Positions 38,050 to 47,623 of a stretch of DNA of 64,000 nucleotides are shown here, in pieces. Both the position numbers and the translations under genes were made by a program. The stretch comes from Rhizobium etli 8C-3 (GTDB lineage Bacteria; Pseudomonadota; Alphaproteobacteria; Rhizobiales; Rhizobiaceae), in NCBI RefSeq assembly GCF_001908375.1, contig NZ_CP017241.1, positions 1,491,001 through 1,555,000 of the forward strand, written 5' to 3'. Within the stretch, counting starts at the first letter, position 1. Every line of letters starts with the position of its first letter. Under the pieces are notes generated by a model, which saw nothing but the letters and a program-made list of their open reading frames with translations, had not been told where the DNA came from and searched no databases.

Positions 38050-38220
38050 ATGGGAACCAAAGCTGCCAACGCCATTCTGCTCTTTGCCGCGATGATATTT
38101 TTCGCGGTGCTTGCGATGGATATCGCCGTGCCCGCACTGGTTCTGAGCCTCATGGCGTTGTCGACACGGGCAGTCACCCTGGAGGCGTCTTTGAGCCGAC
38201 AGGAAGGGGAGTCCTCATGA
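38050..38220 (+). CDS. 56-residue membrane protein
   Basis: This short gene encodes MGTKAANAILLFAAMIFFAV and onward through a long hydrophobic stretch (about residues 7-40, enough for one or two spans). A polar tail ending SRQEGESS closes it. Its last four bases (ATGA) overlap the start of the next gene, strong support for a real, translationally coupled gene. Upstream at 37966-37976 is TTAACCTTAAC, two adjacent half-sites like those of CtrA, though not the full spaced motif. I do not recognise the family. Confidence 0.7.
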   Translation: MGTKAANAILLFAAMIFFAVLAMDIAVPALVLSLMALSTRAVTLEASLSRQEGESS

Positions 38221-38543
38221 GGTGGTTCCTGGTCTTCTGGCTGGGACCGATCGCCTTTTTGGGCGGCTGGTACTGGCTTTCTTACTACGACATGAATTTC
38301 GGCATTTTCATGCTGACGCGCCAGGTTCATGACCTGACCTTCCAGATTTACGGCAATGCGCTCGGCGTACCGCCGGAAACCATCCCGCCGCTTGTCGCCC
38401 GCGCGATCGCTGTCGACAGCCTTGTCGTCTTCGCAATCATTGGTTTTCGCAAGCGCAGGAAGCTCGTTGCATGGTGGAGGGCGCGTCAGGCCTCCAGATC
38501 GTCCGATCTGGCGAGCAGCGAGAGCCTGTCCAGGGCTCCCTGA
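38217..38543 (+). CDS. DUF6105 family membrane protein
   Basis: This 108-residue protein starts [20 protein letters not shown], a membrane span, and has a second hydrophobic segment ([17 protein letters not shown]) followed by a basic stretch. The pattern fits DUF6105, a family of unknown function in rhizobia. AAGGGGAG precedes the ATG. The gene overlaps the small membrane gene before it by four bases, and its 3' end overlaps ruvX on the opposite strand by 58 bases. Confidence 0.78.
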   Translation: MRWFLVFWLGPIAFLGGWYWLSYYDMNFGIFMLTRQVHDLTFQIYGNALGVPPETIPPLVARAIAVDSLVVFAIIGFRKRRKLVAWWRARQASRSSDLASSESLSRAP

Positions 38544-38974
38544 AGGATGAAGCTGGCGGCGGCTGAATCGATCCGCCCGGCACGTTTGGCACGCGACACA
38601 TCCATCTCGATCAGCGCCCGTTGCGCTGCGACCGTCGAAAGCCGCTCGTCCCAGTAGACAAAGGGCAGGTTCGTCTTTTGCTCCATGTTGCGCACGAAGG
38701 CTCTCGTCGCCTGAACGCGCGCACCGGCCGAGCCATCCATGTTCATCGGCAGCCCTATGACGAAACCGGCTGCTTTTTCCTTCGCGGCAAAAGCAAGCAG
38801 CAATTCGGCGTCAATCGTGAACTTCTGCCGTTTGATGACAGGCCGCGGCGTTGCAAAGCGCCGCCCGAGATCTGACATCGCAAGGCCAATCGTCTTTGTG
38901 CCGAGGTCAAGCCCGGCGATCGCCTGTCCGGACCGCAAGACAGCCGCCAGTTCCTCGATCGTCAGCACCGTCAT
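38486..38974 (-). CDS. ruvX: RuvX/YqgF, putative pre-16S rRNA nuclease
   Basis: This RNase H-fold nuclease of 162 residues is implicated in maturing the 5' end of 16S rRNA and similar to Holliday-junction resolvases. The acidic active-site residues lie in [33 protein letters not shown] and [17 protein letters not shown] start at the ATG at 38974 (MTVLTIEEL); six more codons are available upstream but do not fit the family N-terminus. It converges on the DUF6105 gene with a 58-base 3' overlap. Confidence 0.92.
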   Translation of the reverse strand: MTVLTIEELAAVLRSGQAIAGLDLGTKTIGLAMSDLGRRFATPRPVIKRQKFTIDAELLLAFAAKEKAAGFVIGLPMNMDGSAGARVQATRAFVRNMEQKTNLPFVYWDERLSTVAAQRALIEMDVSRAKRAGRIDSAAASFILQGALDRLSLLARSDDLEA

Positions 38975-39089
38975 CGTCGTTCGTCCCGTCAAAAGAAATT
39001 GAAGCGCTGGCCGCTTTTCTTTGCGGTCATACCGGATATGTCCTTAGCATCCAATTCTGCTTTTGCATCACCTATTGAGGAGCGATTCC

Positions 39090-39794
39090 ATGAAGATCAC
39101 CTGGCTCGGCCATTCCGCCTTCCGCATCGAGACGAAAGCGGCAAGGATACTGATCGACCCGTTCCTCACCCACAACCCGTCCTTTGCAGGTCAGGACATT
39201 AAGCAGGTTGCGAGCGGCATCACACATATCCTCCTGACGCACGGCCATGGCGACCATGTCGGCGATACCATTTCGCTTGCAAGCGAGACCGGTGCCGTTG
39301 TGCTCGCCAATGCAGATCTGGCCGCCTGGCTCGGCTCCAAGGGCGTCGAGAGGATCGAGATGGGCAACACGGGCGGCACGGTTTCGCTTGGAAGTTTCAC
39401 CGCCACCTTCACCAATGCGCTGCACTCCTCCGCCCAGATCACCGAGGACGGCGTTTCCCATTCGCTCGGCAACCCCAATGGCCTGATGCTGCATTTTGAC
39501 GACGAGGCGAGCCTGCTCCATATGGGCGATACCGACATCTTCTCCGACATGGCACTCCTCAACGAGCTGCACCAGCCGGATGTCGGCATCGTGCCGATCG
39601 GTGACCGCTTCACCATGGGCGGCGCCGTTGCAGCGCTCTCCTGCCGGCGTTACTTCAACTTCAAGACGGCAATCCCCTGCCACTACGCCACCTTCCCGAT
39701 CATCGACCAGACGCCGGAAAAATTCGTCGCCGGCATGGAAGGCTCGAAGACGCAGGTCAGGACGCCGAAGCTTGGCGAGACGCTGTCCATCTAA
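39090..39794 (+). CDS. UPF0173 metal-dependent hydrolase
   Basis: This metallo-beta-lactamase-fold hydrolase has 234 residues. It begins [15 protein letters not shown], and the metal-binding motif is [10 protein letters not shown] near residue 53. HMGDTDIF and [11 protein letters not shown] supply further ligands. The start at 39090 is preceded by GAGGAG. The natural substrate of the family is unknown. It lies directly upstream of gatC and gatA on the same strand, with a 70-base gap. Confidence 0.9.
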   Translation: MKITWLGHSAFRIETKAARILIDPFLTHNPSFAGQDIKQVASGITHILLTHGHGDHVGDTISLASETGAVVLANADLAAWLGSKGVERIEMGNTGGTVSLGSFTATFTNALHSSAQITEDGVSHSLGNPNGLMLHFDDEASLLHMGDTDIFSDMALLNELHQPDVGIVPIGDRFTMGGAVAALSCRRYFNFKTAIPCHYATFPIIDQTPEKFVAGMEGSKTQVRTPKLGETLSI

Positions 39795-39864
39795 GCAAAA
39801 CGCCGTTGCACTGGGCGGACAGGGCCTTTATAGCGGGTGGGAAATTTCCCATTCGGAGAATGCC

Positions 39865-40152
39865 ATGTCCGTCGATCTTGCCACCGTTAAGCGCGTTGCG
39901 CACCTTGCCCGCATTGCCGTTTCAGAAGAAGAGGCAAATCGCATGGTCGACGAGCTGAATGGCATCCTCGGTTTCGTCGAGCAGCTTTCCGAGGTGAATG
40001 TCGAAGGCATCGAGCCGATGACCTCCGTCACGCCGATGGCGATGAAAAAGCGGAAGGACGAGGTCACCGACGGCAGCAAGGCCGAGGACATCGTCGCCAA
40101 TGCGCCGGTCAGCGACCACAATTTCTTCCTGGTGCCGAAAGTCGTCGAATAA
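39865..40152 (+). CDS. gatC: Aspartyl/glutamyl-tRNA amidotransferase subunit C
   Basis: This is the small subunit of the GatCAB complex, which converts Glu-tRNA-Gln and Asp-tRNA-Asn to their amidated forms. The 95 residues are the normal length. Typical features are [18 protein letters not shown] at the N-terminus, [20 protein letters not shown] in the middle and [12 protein letters not shown] at the end. gatA follows after 49 bases, and gatB lies 3 kb downstream, separated from gatA by four unrelated genes. Confidence 0.96.
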   Translation: MSVDLATVKRVAHLARIAVSEEEANRMVDELNGILGFVEQLSEVNVEGIEPMTSVTPMAMKKRKDEVTDGSKAEDIVANAPVSDHNFFLVPKVVE

Positions 40153-40201
40153 GCGATCGCTTTTTCCGACCCCGTTGCATTCAAAAATCCGAGCGAACAC
40201 G

Positions 40202-41683
40202 ATGAGCGAACTCACCAGCCTGACCATTGCCGAATCCCGCGAGAAGCTGCGCGCTAAGGAAATCACCGCGACCGAACTGACGGAAGCCTACATCTCGGCT
40301 ATCGATGCGGCCAATGACCGGCTGAATGCCTATATCAAAGTCACGCCCGATCTCGCCCGGGTCATGGCGAAGAACTCCGACGAGCGCATCGCCGCAGGCC
40401 GGGCCGGCGATCTCGAGGGTATCCCCCTCGGCATCAAGGACCTCTTTGCGACAGTTGGCGTCCACACCCAGGCCTGCAGCCACATCCTCGACGGCTTCGA
40501 GCCGCGCTACGAATCGACCGTCACCCAGAACCTTTGGAACGACGGCGCCGTCATGCTCGGCAAGCTGAACATGGACGAGTTCGCCATGGGCTCCTCCAAC
40601 GAAACCTCGCACTACGGCCCGGTCATCAATCCATGGCGCGCGAAGGGCTCCAACCAGCAGCTCGTTCCGGGCGGCTCTTCAGGCGGCTCGGCGGCGGCGG
40701 TTGCGGCCCATCTTTGCGCCGGCGCCACTGCCACCGATACCGGCGGTTCGATACGCCAGCCGGCCGCCTTCACCGGCACCGTCGGCATCAAGCCGACCTA
40801 TGGCCGCTGCTCGCGCTGGGGCACGGTCGCCTTCGCGTCCTCGCTCGATCAGGCCGGCCCGATTTCCCGCGACGTGCGCGATGCCGCGATCCTCTTGAAG
40901 TCGATGGCAAGTGTCGATGCCCAGGATACGACCTCCGTCGACCTGCCGGTGCCGGACTACGAAGCCTCGCTCGGCAAGTCGCTGAAGGGCATGAAGATCG
41001 GCATTCCGAACGAATACCGCGTCGAGGGCATGCCGGAAGAAATCGAGACGCTTTGGCAGCAGGGCATCGCCTGGCTGAAGGACGCCGGCGCCGAGATCGT
41101 CACCATCTCGCTGCCGCATACCAAATACGCGCTGCCGGCCTATTACATCGTTGCTCCGGCCGAAGCCTCCTCGAATCTTGCCCGCTACGACGGCGTGCGC
41201 TACGGCTTGCGCGTCGACGGCAAGGATATCGTCGACATGTACGAGAAGACCCGTGCCGCGGGCTTCGGCAAGGAAGTCAAGCGCCGCATCATGATCGGCA
41301 CCTACGTGCTGTCGGCCGGCTACTACGACGCCTATTACCTGCGTGCCCAGAAGGTCCGCACGCTGATCAAGCGCGATTTCGAGTTCGCCTTCGACGCCGG
41401 CGTCGATGCCATTCTGACGCCCGCCACCCCGTCTTCGGCCTTCGGCATTGCCGACGAGAACCTCGCCTCAGACCCGGTCAAGATGTACTTGAACGATATC
41501 TTCACCGTGACGGTCAACATGGCGGGTCTCCCGGGCATCGCCGTGCCCGCCGGCCTCGATCACAAAGGCCTGCCGCTCGGCCTCCAACTCATCGGCAGGC
41601 CCTTCGACGAAGAGACCCTCTTCAAGACTGCGCATGTCATCGAACAGGCCGCCGGCAAGTTCGCGCCGGCGAAGTGGTGGTAA
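40202..41683 (+). CDS. gatA: Aspartyl/glutamyl-tRNA amidotransferase subunit A
   Basis: This is the glutaminase subunit of GatCAB (493 residues), which releases ammonia from glutamine. The amidase-signature triad is visible: lysine in [11 protein letters not shown], serine in [15 protein letters not shown] and serine in [15 protein letters not shown]. The start at 40202 (MSELTSLTI) matches the family. A small inverted repeat (TCATCT/AGATGA) lies about 10 bases after the stop but has no T-run. Co-transcription with gatC is likely. Confidence 0.97.
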   Translation: MSELTSLTIAESREKLRAKEITATELTEAYISAIDAANDRLNAYIKVTPDLARVMAKNSDERIAAGRAGDLEGIPLGIKDLFATVGVHTQACSHILDGFEPRYESTVTQNLWNDGAVMLGKLNMDEFAMGSSNETSHYGPVINPWRAKGSNQQLVPGGSSGGSAAAVAAHLCAGATATDTGGSIRQPAAFTGTVGIKPTYGRCSRWGTVAFASSLDQAGPISRDVRDAAILLKSMASVDAQDTTSVDLPVPDYEASLGKSLKGMKIGIPNEYRVEGMPEEIETLWQQGIAWLKDAGAEIVTISLPHTKYALPAYYIVAPAEASSNLARYDGVRYGLRVDGKDIVDMYEKTRAAGFGKEVKRRIMIGTYVLSAGYYDAYYLRAQKVRTLIKRDFEFAFDAGVDAILTPATPSSAFGIADENLASDPVKMYLNDIFTVTVNMAGLPGIAVPAGLDHKGLPLGLQLIGRPFDEETLFKTAHVIEQAAGKFAPAKWW

Positions 41684-41882
41684 CGGTTCGTCATCTGCAA
41701 GATGACGGCACATTCGCTGCATGGAATTTGGCGGCGAAGATGAGCCCCGCGCCGCGATCCGTTTGGAGCGGTCGGGCTTTCAAGTGGCTGGGCGCTCAAC
41801 TGGATTTGAGCCTTGGTACCGTTCTCGATAAGATGCATCTTGAACCGGTGCTCAGTCGTCAATAGCGGTGCCGGAGGGCTTC

Positions 41883-42158
41883 ATGGACAAGACAGATCTC
41901 GCGCCGTTGATCCAGGCATTCGATCGTCTCGCAGGCGGCGATTTCCACATGGGCGGCGAATGGCGGGCCGTGCACGAAATCTGCCAGGCCCACGAGGGGG
42001 AATGGCCCTTCGACTGGGGTCATGCCCTTTGCCATCGCATCGAAGGCGACGACTGGAATGCCGATTACTGGTACCGCCGGGCGGGTAAGAGGCGCCCAGC
42101 CGGTACCGTGGCTGAAGAGTGGTCGGCGATGAAGGCCGAGCTTTCGGCGCATCTCTGA
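41883..42158 (+). CDS. Hypothetical protein (91 residues)
   Basis: This is a small acidic, tryptophan-rich protein of unknown function. It begins MDKTDLAPLIQAFDRLAGGD and contains GGEWRAVHEICQAHEGEW, WGHALCHRIEGDDWNADYWY and ends EEWSAMKAELSAHL. GGAGGG stands five bases before the ATG. There is no signal peptide or membrane span. The even spacing of Trp and His residues suggests a compact helical fold, but I do not recognise a family. It is one of the genes that separate gatA from gatB. Confidence 0.75.
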   Translation: MDKTDLAPLIQAFDRLAGGDFHMGGEWRAVHEICQAHEGEWPFDWGHALCHRIEGDDWNADYWYRRAGKRRPAGTVAEEWSAMKAELSAHL

Positions 42159-42212
42159 CATCGCGGAGGGGCGCGCGCCGATCAGAACGCGCGGCCAGGG
42201 CGATGTGAAAAA

Positions 42213-42470
42213 CTATCGATTGTTCTGCTCGGCTCTTACCAGCACCAAGCCCCGCTCCGTGATGCGGTAGGGTTTACCGCTCGAAGATTTGATCGCCTTC
42301 TTCTGTTTGAGTTTGCGGAAGGTGATCAGGTCAAGGCCTGAAAATACCCAGCCTTCGCGGGTATAGAGCTGCAGCTTTTCGATCCTTTTCTTTTCGTCGC
42401 GTGTGATTTCGATGCGGCCGCCCTGGGCCAATAGGTGCAGGATGCGTTGCTCCGTGCGGGAAATATCCAT
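42213..42470 (-). CDS. yjhX: YjhX/TopAI family toxin (UPF0386)
   Basis: This 85-residue protein matches the UPF0386/YjhX pattern along its length: MDISRTEQRILHLLAQGGRI at the start, CFTRD-like YTREGWVF, FRKLKQKKAIKSSSGKPYRI and a terminal VRAEQNNR. In E. coli YjhX is TopAI, a small protein that binds and inhibits topoisomerase I, and YjhQ, a GNAT-like protein, is its antitoxin. The ATG at 42470 matches the family start; a longer frame exists but is not needed. No good ribosome-binding site is seen. A GNAT gene is divergent from it, 296 bases away. Whether it is toxic here is inference. Confidence 0.85.
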   Translation of the reverse strand: MDISRTEQRILHLLAQGGRIEITRDEKKRIEKLQLYTREGWVFSGLDLITFRKLKQKKAIKSSSGKPYRITERGLVLVRAEQNNR

Positions 42471-42766
42471 TTGAATGTTGATCCGGTCTTGGCGCCGAAA
42501 AAGCGCATAAAAAAACGATCCGGCGTTCGGGGCGAGCGTCGGGGCTTCGTTCTTTTTCTGGCCCATGCACGCAAGCAGGCTTGCAGGCAGGGCCCTTACC
42601 GGGTCTGAGAATGGCTCAACATAAGGATTTGGTAGCTCGCCTCGAACAGGAGGTCAAGCAGGCGCCGGGGGGTTGAAAACCGGCTGGTAACGATTGCGCG
42701 AGCGAGCAAATCATTGGAAAAACCGCCGATTCGGTGCTCTAGTGAAAGTGTAGAGCGGAGGTGCCA

Positions 42767-43282
42767 TTGATCCACATTCGCAATGCTCGCGAGGGCGAAG
42801 CGGACCTTTTGAGTGAGATCGGCCTCAGAGCCTGGCAAAAGGCGATGAGGGCAATGGGCGAGTCGGACGCGCTGCTGGATGCGGCGCGCAGTGCCTTCGT
42901 CAATTTTACGCAAGGCACGTGGCTGACGATCACCGTGATCGAGCTCAACGGTTTGGTTGCCGGCTGGGCGGCGCGCGAACACCTGGACGAGACGATATCC
43001 GATTTCTGGATCGATCCGGCCTATACTTGCCAGGGCCTAGGCTCTGCGCTTCTGGAAGCGATCGAAAAGGACATTGCCGAGCAGGGTTTCGCCAAAGCTG
43101 CAATGCAGACGCATTCGGGAAATACCGAGGCGATCAGTTTTTTCCAGAAGCACGGTTACGCCATCCACTGGCTTTCGATCGCCTATAATCCGAAGCTCGA
43201 CCGCGACGTACCATCGCTCGGACTGGCAAAGGACCTCGAAACCGGGGGCGACGGAGCCTACGGGCCCGGCTCCAGCTTCTGA
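42767..43282 (+). CDS. GNAT family N-acetyltransferase, divergent from yjhX
   Basis: This 171-residue protein has the acetyl-CoA-binding motif A as [28 protein letters not shown] precedes it and [15 protein letters not shown] follows, a standard GNAT layout. No ATG is suitable; a TTG at 42767 lies five bases after GGAGG (a GTG at 42761 overlaps that site), so I start there. Substrate unknown. The divergent neighbour is the YjhX/TopAI-like gene, and in E. coli the YjhX antitoxin is a GNAT protein. That makes this an antitoxin candidate, although the E. coli genes form an operon rather than a divergent pair. Confidence 0.8.
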   Translation: MIHIRNAREGEADLLSEIGLRAWQKAMRAMGESDALLDAARSAFVNFTQGTWLTITVIELNGLVAGWAAREHLDETISDFWIDPAYTCQGLGSALLEAIEKDIAEQGFAKAAMQTHSGNTEAISFFQKHGYAIHWLSIAYNPKLDRDVPSLGLAKDLETGGDGAYGPGSSF

Positions 43283-43364
43283 CTTGACGTGCCGAAAGCC
43301 TTGCACCGGCAGACCATTTCCTTTACCTCACCAGTTGAAAAGAACAGCCTCCAAAGAGCATCAA

Positions 43365-44867
43365 ATGACCATTGTCGACGTTCGTACGCCTGATCCGAAA
43401 CGCTTCATTCCCGGCGCCACCGGCGATTGGGAAGTCATCATCGGCATGGAAGTCCATGCGCAGGTGCTGTCGAATGCGAAGCTCTTCTCGGGCGCCTCGA
43501 CGCAATTCGGCAAGCCGCAGAATTCGAACGTCTCGCTGGTCGATGCTGCCATGCCCGGCATGCTGCCGGTCATAAACGAGGAATGCGTCAAGCAGGCGGT
43601 GCGCACCGGCCTTGGTCTGAAGGCTCAGATCAACAAGCGTTCGGTCTTCGATCGCAAGAACTATTTCTATCCCGACCTGCCGCAGGGCTATCAGATCTCG
43701 CAGTACAAGGATCCGATCGTCGGCGAGGGCACGATCGTCATTTCGCTTGGTCCTGACCGCCAGGGCCAGTTCGAGGATATCGAGATCGGCATCGAGCGCC
43801 TGCATCTGGAACAGGATGCCGGCAAGTCGATGCACGACCAGCATGCGACGATGTCATATGTCGACCTCAACCGTTCCGGCGTCGCGCTCATGGAAATCGT
43901 CTCGAAGCCCGATATGCGCTCGTCGGACGAGGCGAAGGCATACATGACAAAGCTGCGCTCGATCGTGCGGTATCTCGGGACCTGTGACGGCAATATGGAC
44001 GAGGGCTCGATGCGCGCCGACGTCAACGTCTCCGTCCGCCGCCCCGGCGAGCCCTTCGGCACGCGCTGCGAGATCAAGAATGTCAACTCCATCCGCTTCA
44101 TCGGCCAGGCGATCGAATATGAAGCCCGCCGCCAGATCGGCATCCTGGAGGACGGCGGTACGATCGATCAGGAAACTCGCCTTTTCGACGCGAACAAGGG
44201 TGAAACGCGCTCCATGCGTTCCAAGGAAGAAGCACATGATTATCGCTACTTCCCCGACCCGGACCTGCTACCGCTCGAATTCGACGAGAGCTTCATCAAG
44301 GATCTTGAAGCCCACCTGCCGGAGCTGCCGGACGACAAGAAGGAGCGCTTCGTGCGCGAACTCGGCCTTTCGGTCTACGATGCTTCGGTGCTGGTCTCCG
44401 AAAAGGCGATAGCCGATTACTTCGAGGCCGTGGCCGAAGGCCGCGACGGCAAGACGGCTGCAAACTGGGTGATCAACGACCTGCTCGGCGCCTTGAACAG
44501 GACCGGCAAGGACATCGAGGAGACGCCGGTTTCACCGGCCCAGCTGGGCGCGATCATCGATCTCATCAAGGCCGAAACCATCTCCGGCAAGATTGCCAAG
44601 GACCTCTTCGAGATCGTTCTCAACGAAGGCGGCGATCCGGTTGAGATCGTCGAAACCCGCGGCATGAAGCAGGTGACCGATACCGGCGCCATCGAAAAGG
44701 CCGTCGACGACATCATCGCCGCCAACCCGGATCAGGTTGCCAAGGTTCAGGCAAAGCCGACGCTTGCCGGATGGTTCGTCGGCCAGGTGATGAAGGCAAC
44801 CGGCGGCAAGGCCAATCCGCAGGCCGTCCAGGCGCTCGTCAAGGCCAAGCTCAAAATCGAGGAGTAA
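43365..44867 (+). CDS. gatB: Aspartyl/glutamyl-tRNA amidotransferase subunit B
   Basis: This is the kinase and tRNA-binding subunit of GatCAB (500 residues). The family start is [20 protein letters not shown], followed by [32 protein letters not shown] and [20 protein letters not shown] are also typical, as is the C-terminal helical tail domain. The ATG at 43365 (MTIVDVRTP) has an AAAGAG site upstream. In many bacteria gatB follows gatA directly; here three or four small genes lie between. Confidence 0.96.
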   Translation: MTIVDVRTPDPKRFIPGATGDWEVIIGMEVHAQVLSNAKLFSGASTQFGKPQNSNVSLVDAAMPGMLPVINEECVKQAVRTGLGLKAQINKRSVFDRKNYFYPDLPQGYQISQYKDPIVGEGTIVISLGPDRQGQFEDIEIGIERLHLEQDAGKSMHDQHATMSYVDLNRSGVALMEIVSKPDMRSSDEAKAYMTKLRSIVRYLGTCDGNMDEGSMRADVNVSVRRPGEPFGTRCEIKNVNSIRFIGQAIEYEARRQIGILEDGGTIDQETRLFDANKGETRSMRSKEEAHDYRYFPDPDLLPLEFDESFIKDLEAHLPELPDDKKERFVRELGLSVYDASVLVSEKAIADYFEAVAEGRDGKTAANWVINDLLGALNRTGKDIEETPVSPAQLGAIIDLIKAETISGKIAKDLFEIVLNEGGDPVEIVETRGMKQVTDTGAIEKAVDDIIAANPDQVAKVQAKPTLAGWFVGQVMKATGGKANPQAVQALVKAKLKIEE

Positions 44868-44872
44868 GGGCC

Positions 44873-45376
44873 GTGTATTTCGTGCGCACGGCAAGCGAGC
44901 GGGACCTCGACACGGTCCGCGCCCTGCTGGCCGAGGCGTTTCGTTGCGCCTATGCCGATCTCTACGGCGAGGCGAAGGTGAGCGAGCTGATCGCGCATCT
45001 GTTTTCCCCGGCAGCGCTCCAGGCGCGGCTGGCGAGGAAGAACGCGGAATTCCTCGTCGCCGATAACGGCAAGACCCTCGGCGGCATAGGCTATGCCGCC
45101 ATGTCGGACGAGATGACGAAGACGGTCATGCTGCACCTGCTCTACGTGCGGCCATCGCTGCATCGCCAGGGCATCGGGCGCGAAATCTTCGCCGAGCTCG
45201 AGACCTGCTTTCCGGATGCAGAGATCATGCGTCTCGAGGTCGAGCCGAGGAACGAGAAGGCAATCGCCTTTTATCACGCACATGGTTTTACCGATGCTGG
45301 CCGCCAGGAAAACGACGGACCGGGCCAATCCGGGATTGCGACGCTGATCCTCGAAAAGCGGCTCGAAACCCATTGA
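44873..45376 (+). CDS. GNAT family N-acetyltransferase downstream of gatB
   Basis: This 167-residue acetyltransferase starts at a GTG at 44873, eight bases after GGAG. It contains MLHLLYVRPSLHRQGIGREI, the acetyl-CoA-binding motif, and NEKAIAFYHAHGFTDAGRQE near the C-terminus. It begins 5 bases after gatB ends and is probably translated from the same mRNA. The substrate is unknown. It has no close similarity in sequence to the GNAT at 42767 beyond the general fold. Confidence 0.85.
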   Translation: MYFVRTASERDLDTVRALLAEAFRCAYADLYGEAKVSELIAHLFSPAALQARLARKNAEFLVADNGKTLGGIGYAAMSDEMTKTVMLHLLYVRPSLHRQGIGREIFAELETCFPDAEIMRLEVEPRNEKAIAFYHAHGFTDAGRQENDGPGQSGIATLILEKRLETH

Positions 45377-45897
45377 GCCGGCAATGATGGCCCGGCGCGC
45401 ATCGCGATCTTTGCTGCCGAGGCCATTCGGCGCTCATGGCGACGCGGTCGCGGCGGACGCATTCCGCATCAAAGGGCGTTGTGAAGGATTGCCGCGCTGC
45501 CCGATCCGCGCCTTACCGAGCCGATCATCGCGCCGAGGTGGTCTTACTTTAAAAGTTCATCGCTGCGACGGTTAAGGTTTGCGGCGTCTCCTCCATGATC
45601 ATCGAAGCGCTGCAGGCACGTGGCGACATGTGCGGCAAAGGAATTGCTGCACAGAATTCTGCCTCGCCAAGGCGAAAGGACGCATCAATTTCGCCTTTGC
45701 AAAGCATAAACGCCGGAGGCCGGGATGCGCATGGTTTCTACGAGCGGCTCAGTCATTGCCCGTTGCATTTGCGCTTCAAGATGGTCCTGAAATAGGGTCT
45801 CGCCCGATCGGAATCGCTGGACAATCCACCAATCCGGCGGCATAAGCGAAGGATCGAATTCCAGTCCGCTCGCCTTCGGCAGGCACAAGGAAAAGAC
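45377..45897. other. Intergenic stretch between a GNAT gene and the NDUFA12 gene
   Basis: About 520 bases hold no confident plus-strand gene. A possible small minus-strand gene lies at 45685-45843. A 7-bp inverted repeat GGCGAAA/TTTCGCC at 45671-45695 overlaps its end. The first 200 bases show nothing I can support. Confidence 0.4.
45685..45843 (-). CDS. Possible 52-residue hypothetical protein
   Basis: The frame reads MPPDWWIVQRFRSGETLFQD and onward to GVYALQRRN, a composition that looks protein-like rather than random. A small hairpin overlaps its end. There is no good ribosome-binding site before the ATG at 45843, and the frame extends to a TTG at 45888 without gaining one. It could be a real lineage-specific peptide or chance. 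Confidence 0.3.
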   Translation of the reverse strand: MPPDWWIVQRFRSGETLFQDHLEAQMQRAMTEPLVETMRIPASGVYALQRRN

Positions 45898-46296
45898 ATG
45901 AAGAATCTACTTTTGCAAATCTTCACCTGGTGGAACGGCCAGACGCTGGGCACGCGTTTTGCGACCTGGCGTTTCGGCAAGCGCGTCGGTGAGGATGAAT
46001 TCGGCAACGTCTATTATGAAGGCGGGATGTCCTCCTACGGACTGCCGAAGCGCTGGGTGATCTACAAGGGATATGCCGAAGCCTCCGCCATCCCCCCCGG
46101 CTGGCACGGCTGGATGCACCACCGCACCGATGTTCCGCCCTCGAAGGAAAGCTACGTCGCCAAGGAATGGCAGAAGGCGCACCGTCAAAACCTCACCGGC
46201 TCCGCGCAGGCTTATCGCCCGCCGGGCTCGCTTGCCGTTGCCGGCGAACGTCCGCGGGTGACCGGCGACTACGACGCCTGGACGCCCGGCAACTGA
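45898..46296 (+). CDS. NADH:ubiquinone oxidoreductase subunit NDUFA12
   Basis: This is an accessory subunit of complex I related to the mitochondrial 17.2-kDa protein (B17.2) and limited to alphaproteobacteria and mitochondria. The 132 residues contain IFTWWNGQTLGTRFATWRFG, EDEFGNVYYEGGMSSYGLPK, PPGWHGWMHHRTDVPP and a proline-rich end. AAGGAAAAG precedes the ATG. It stands outside the nuo operon, whose end is 38 kb away in this window. A GC-rich terminator follows 15 bases after the stop, so it is probably a single-gene unit. Confidence 0.93.
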   Translation: MKNLLLQIFTWWNGQTLGTRFATWRFGKRVGEDEFGNVYYEGGMSSYGLPKRWVIYKGYAEASAIPPGWHGWMHHRTDVPPSKESYVAKEWQKAHRQNLTGSAQAYRPPGSLAVAGERPRVTGDYDAWTPGN

Positions 46297-46311
46297 TATC
46301 GCGTTGCCGGG

Positions 46312-46333
46312 GGGGCCGTCCGGCCCCGCTTTT
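46312..46333 (+). terminator. Terminator after the NDUFA12 gene
   Basis: GGGGCC and GGCCCC pair around a four-base loop and are followed by GCTTTT. It separates this gene from the DUF2155 gene. Confidence 0.6.
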
Positions 46334-46411
46334 GGCCACAATTGACCTTTACCCGCAGATTGGTCGCAGGACCTGCGACCACGATCTGAAATGCGCTGGA
46401 GACGGGTAGAT

Positions 46412-46843
46412 ATGAAGCTTTTCACGCGCAATCATGTCCTGCGTGCTGCCGGGTTTGGCCTGGCGCTTGGTACTTCCTTCTTGCCGCAGGCGGCGTCTGC
46501 CGCACGCATCGACAATCCCGTTGCCGTCTTCTCCGGCCTCGACAAAATCACCGGCCGCATCACCACCTTCGATGTCTATGTCAACGAAACCGTGCAGTTC
46601 GGCGCACTTCAGGTCACGCCGAAGGCCTGCTATTCGCGCGACCAGGCAGAAGCCCAGAAGATCGACGGTTTCGTCGAAGTCGACGAGATCACCCTCGACC
46701 GAAAGATCCGTCGCATCTTCACCGGCTGGATGTTCGCAGACAGCCCCGGCCTCAACGCTGTGGAACACCCGATTTACGACGTTTGGCTGAAGGACTGCAA
46801 GGCGCAGTCCGAGGTGCCGGCGCCCGAAGGGGCGGCGAAGTAG
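46412..46843 (+). CDS. DUF2155 family secreted protein
   Basis: This is a 143-residue exported protein. A signal peptide (MKLFTRNHVLRAAGFGLALG, ending at QAASA) is followed by a compact domain of the DUF2155 type. Blocks include ARIDNPVAVFSGLDKITGRI, FGALQVTPKACYSRD and FTGWMFADSPGLNAVEHPIY. Two cysteines (in KACYSRD and KDCKAQ) could form a disulphide. I start at 46412 so that the signal peptide is terminal; an ATG 21 bases earlier is also possible. Function is unknown. This gene beside NDUFA12 and aat is a typical rhizobial arrangement. Confidence 0.85.
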   Translation: MKLFTRNHVLRAAGFGLALGTSFLPQAASAARIDNPVAVFSGLDKITGRITTFDVYVNETVQFGALQVTPKACYSRDQAEAQKIDGFVEVDEITLDRKIRRIFTGWMFADSPGLNAVEHPIYDVWLKDCKAQSEVPAPEGAAK

Positions 46844-47003
46844 AATAGCGACATCGTGGCCATCCTCGTCCTTCGGGGCTACACCGTGCCGGCTTGCGCC
46901 TCCAGATGAGGAGGGGTGGCGGCGCCGACATTTGCCAAGCGCCTCAAAAGACAAAAGCGACCTTTACTAAGGGGCGAGGGCGGTAAGACTTGGGCCGCAG
47001 CCC

Positions 47004-47618
47004 TCAGAACTTCAGTTGCGGTGAATCCATCGCCGCGGCGAGCATTACCGCATATTCGTCCTTGGGCACGTCGATGGCGCCGAAAGTCTTCAGGTGCTCG
47101 GTAGTGAATTGCGTGTCGAGCAGGGTGAACTGCCTGTCGCGCAGACGCGCGACCAGATGAACAAGACAGATCTTCGAGGCGTCGGTGCGGCGCGAGAACA
47201 TGCTCTCGCCGAAGAAGGCCGAGCCGAGCGAGACGCCATAGAGGCCGCCGACCAGTTGATCGTCGTGCCAGGCTTCGACGGAATGGGCATGGCCCATGCG
47301 GTGGAGTGTCGAATAGAGCGATCTGATCGTATGGTTGATCCAGGTGCTCGGCCGGTCTGAAGTCGCCTCGGCGCAGGCCGCGATCACGGCGTCGAAATCA
47401 TGATCAAAGCGGATCTCGAAGGGATGCCTGCGGATCGTCTTCGCAAGGCTTTTCGAGACGTGGAAGCTGTCGAGAGGCAGTACGCCGCGAAGCTCCGGCT
47501 CGACCCAGAAGATTTCCGGATCGTCGGCGGATTCGGCCATCGGAAAGAGGCCGATGGAATAGGCGCGCAGAAGAATCTCCGGGGTTATGCCTGGGGACTT
47601 CCTGCGCGAACCTGCCAT
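47004..47618 (-). CDS. aat: Leucyl/phenylalanyl-tRNA-protein transferase
   Basis: This enzyme transfers Leu or Phe from tRNA to the N-terminus of proteins bearing basic residues, marking them for ClpAP (N-degron pathway). The 204 residues are slightly short but complete. Family blocks are [52 protein letters not shown] and [16 protein letters not shown]. Its start lies 5 bases after the accC stop, so it is probably in the same transcript as aroQ-accB-accC. Confidence 0.95.
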   Translation of the reverse strand: MAGSRRKSPGITPEILLRAYSIGLFPMAESADDPEIFWVEPELRGVLPLDSFHVSKSLAKTIRRHPFEIRFDHDFDAVIAACAEATSDRPSTWINHTIRSLYSTLHRMGHAHSVEAWHDDQLVGGLYGVSLGSAFFGESMFSRRTDASKICLVHLVARLRDRQFTLLDTQFTTEHLKTFGAIDVPKDEYAVMLAAAMDSPQLKF

Positions 47619-47623
47619 TTCCG

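Noticed and set aside
41690..41720. TCATCT/AGATGA hairpin after gatA as a terminator
   Set aside because: The stem is only six base pairs and no T-run follows on the plus strand.
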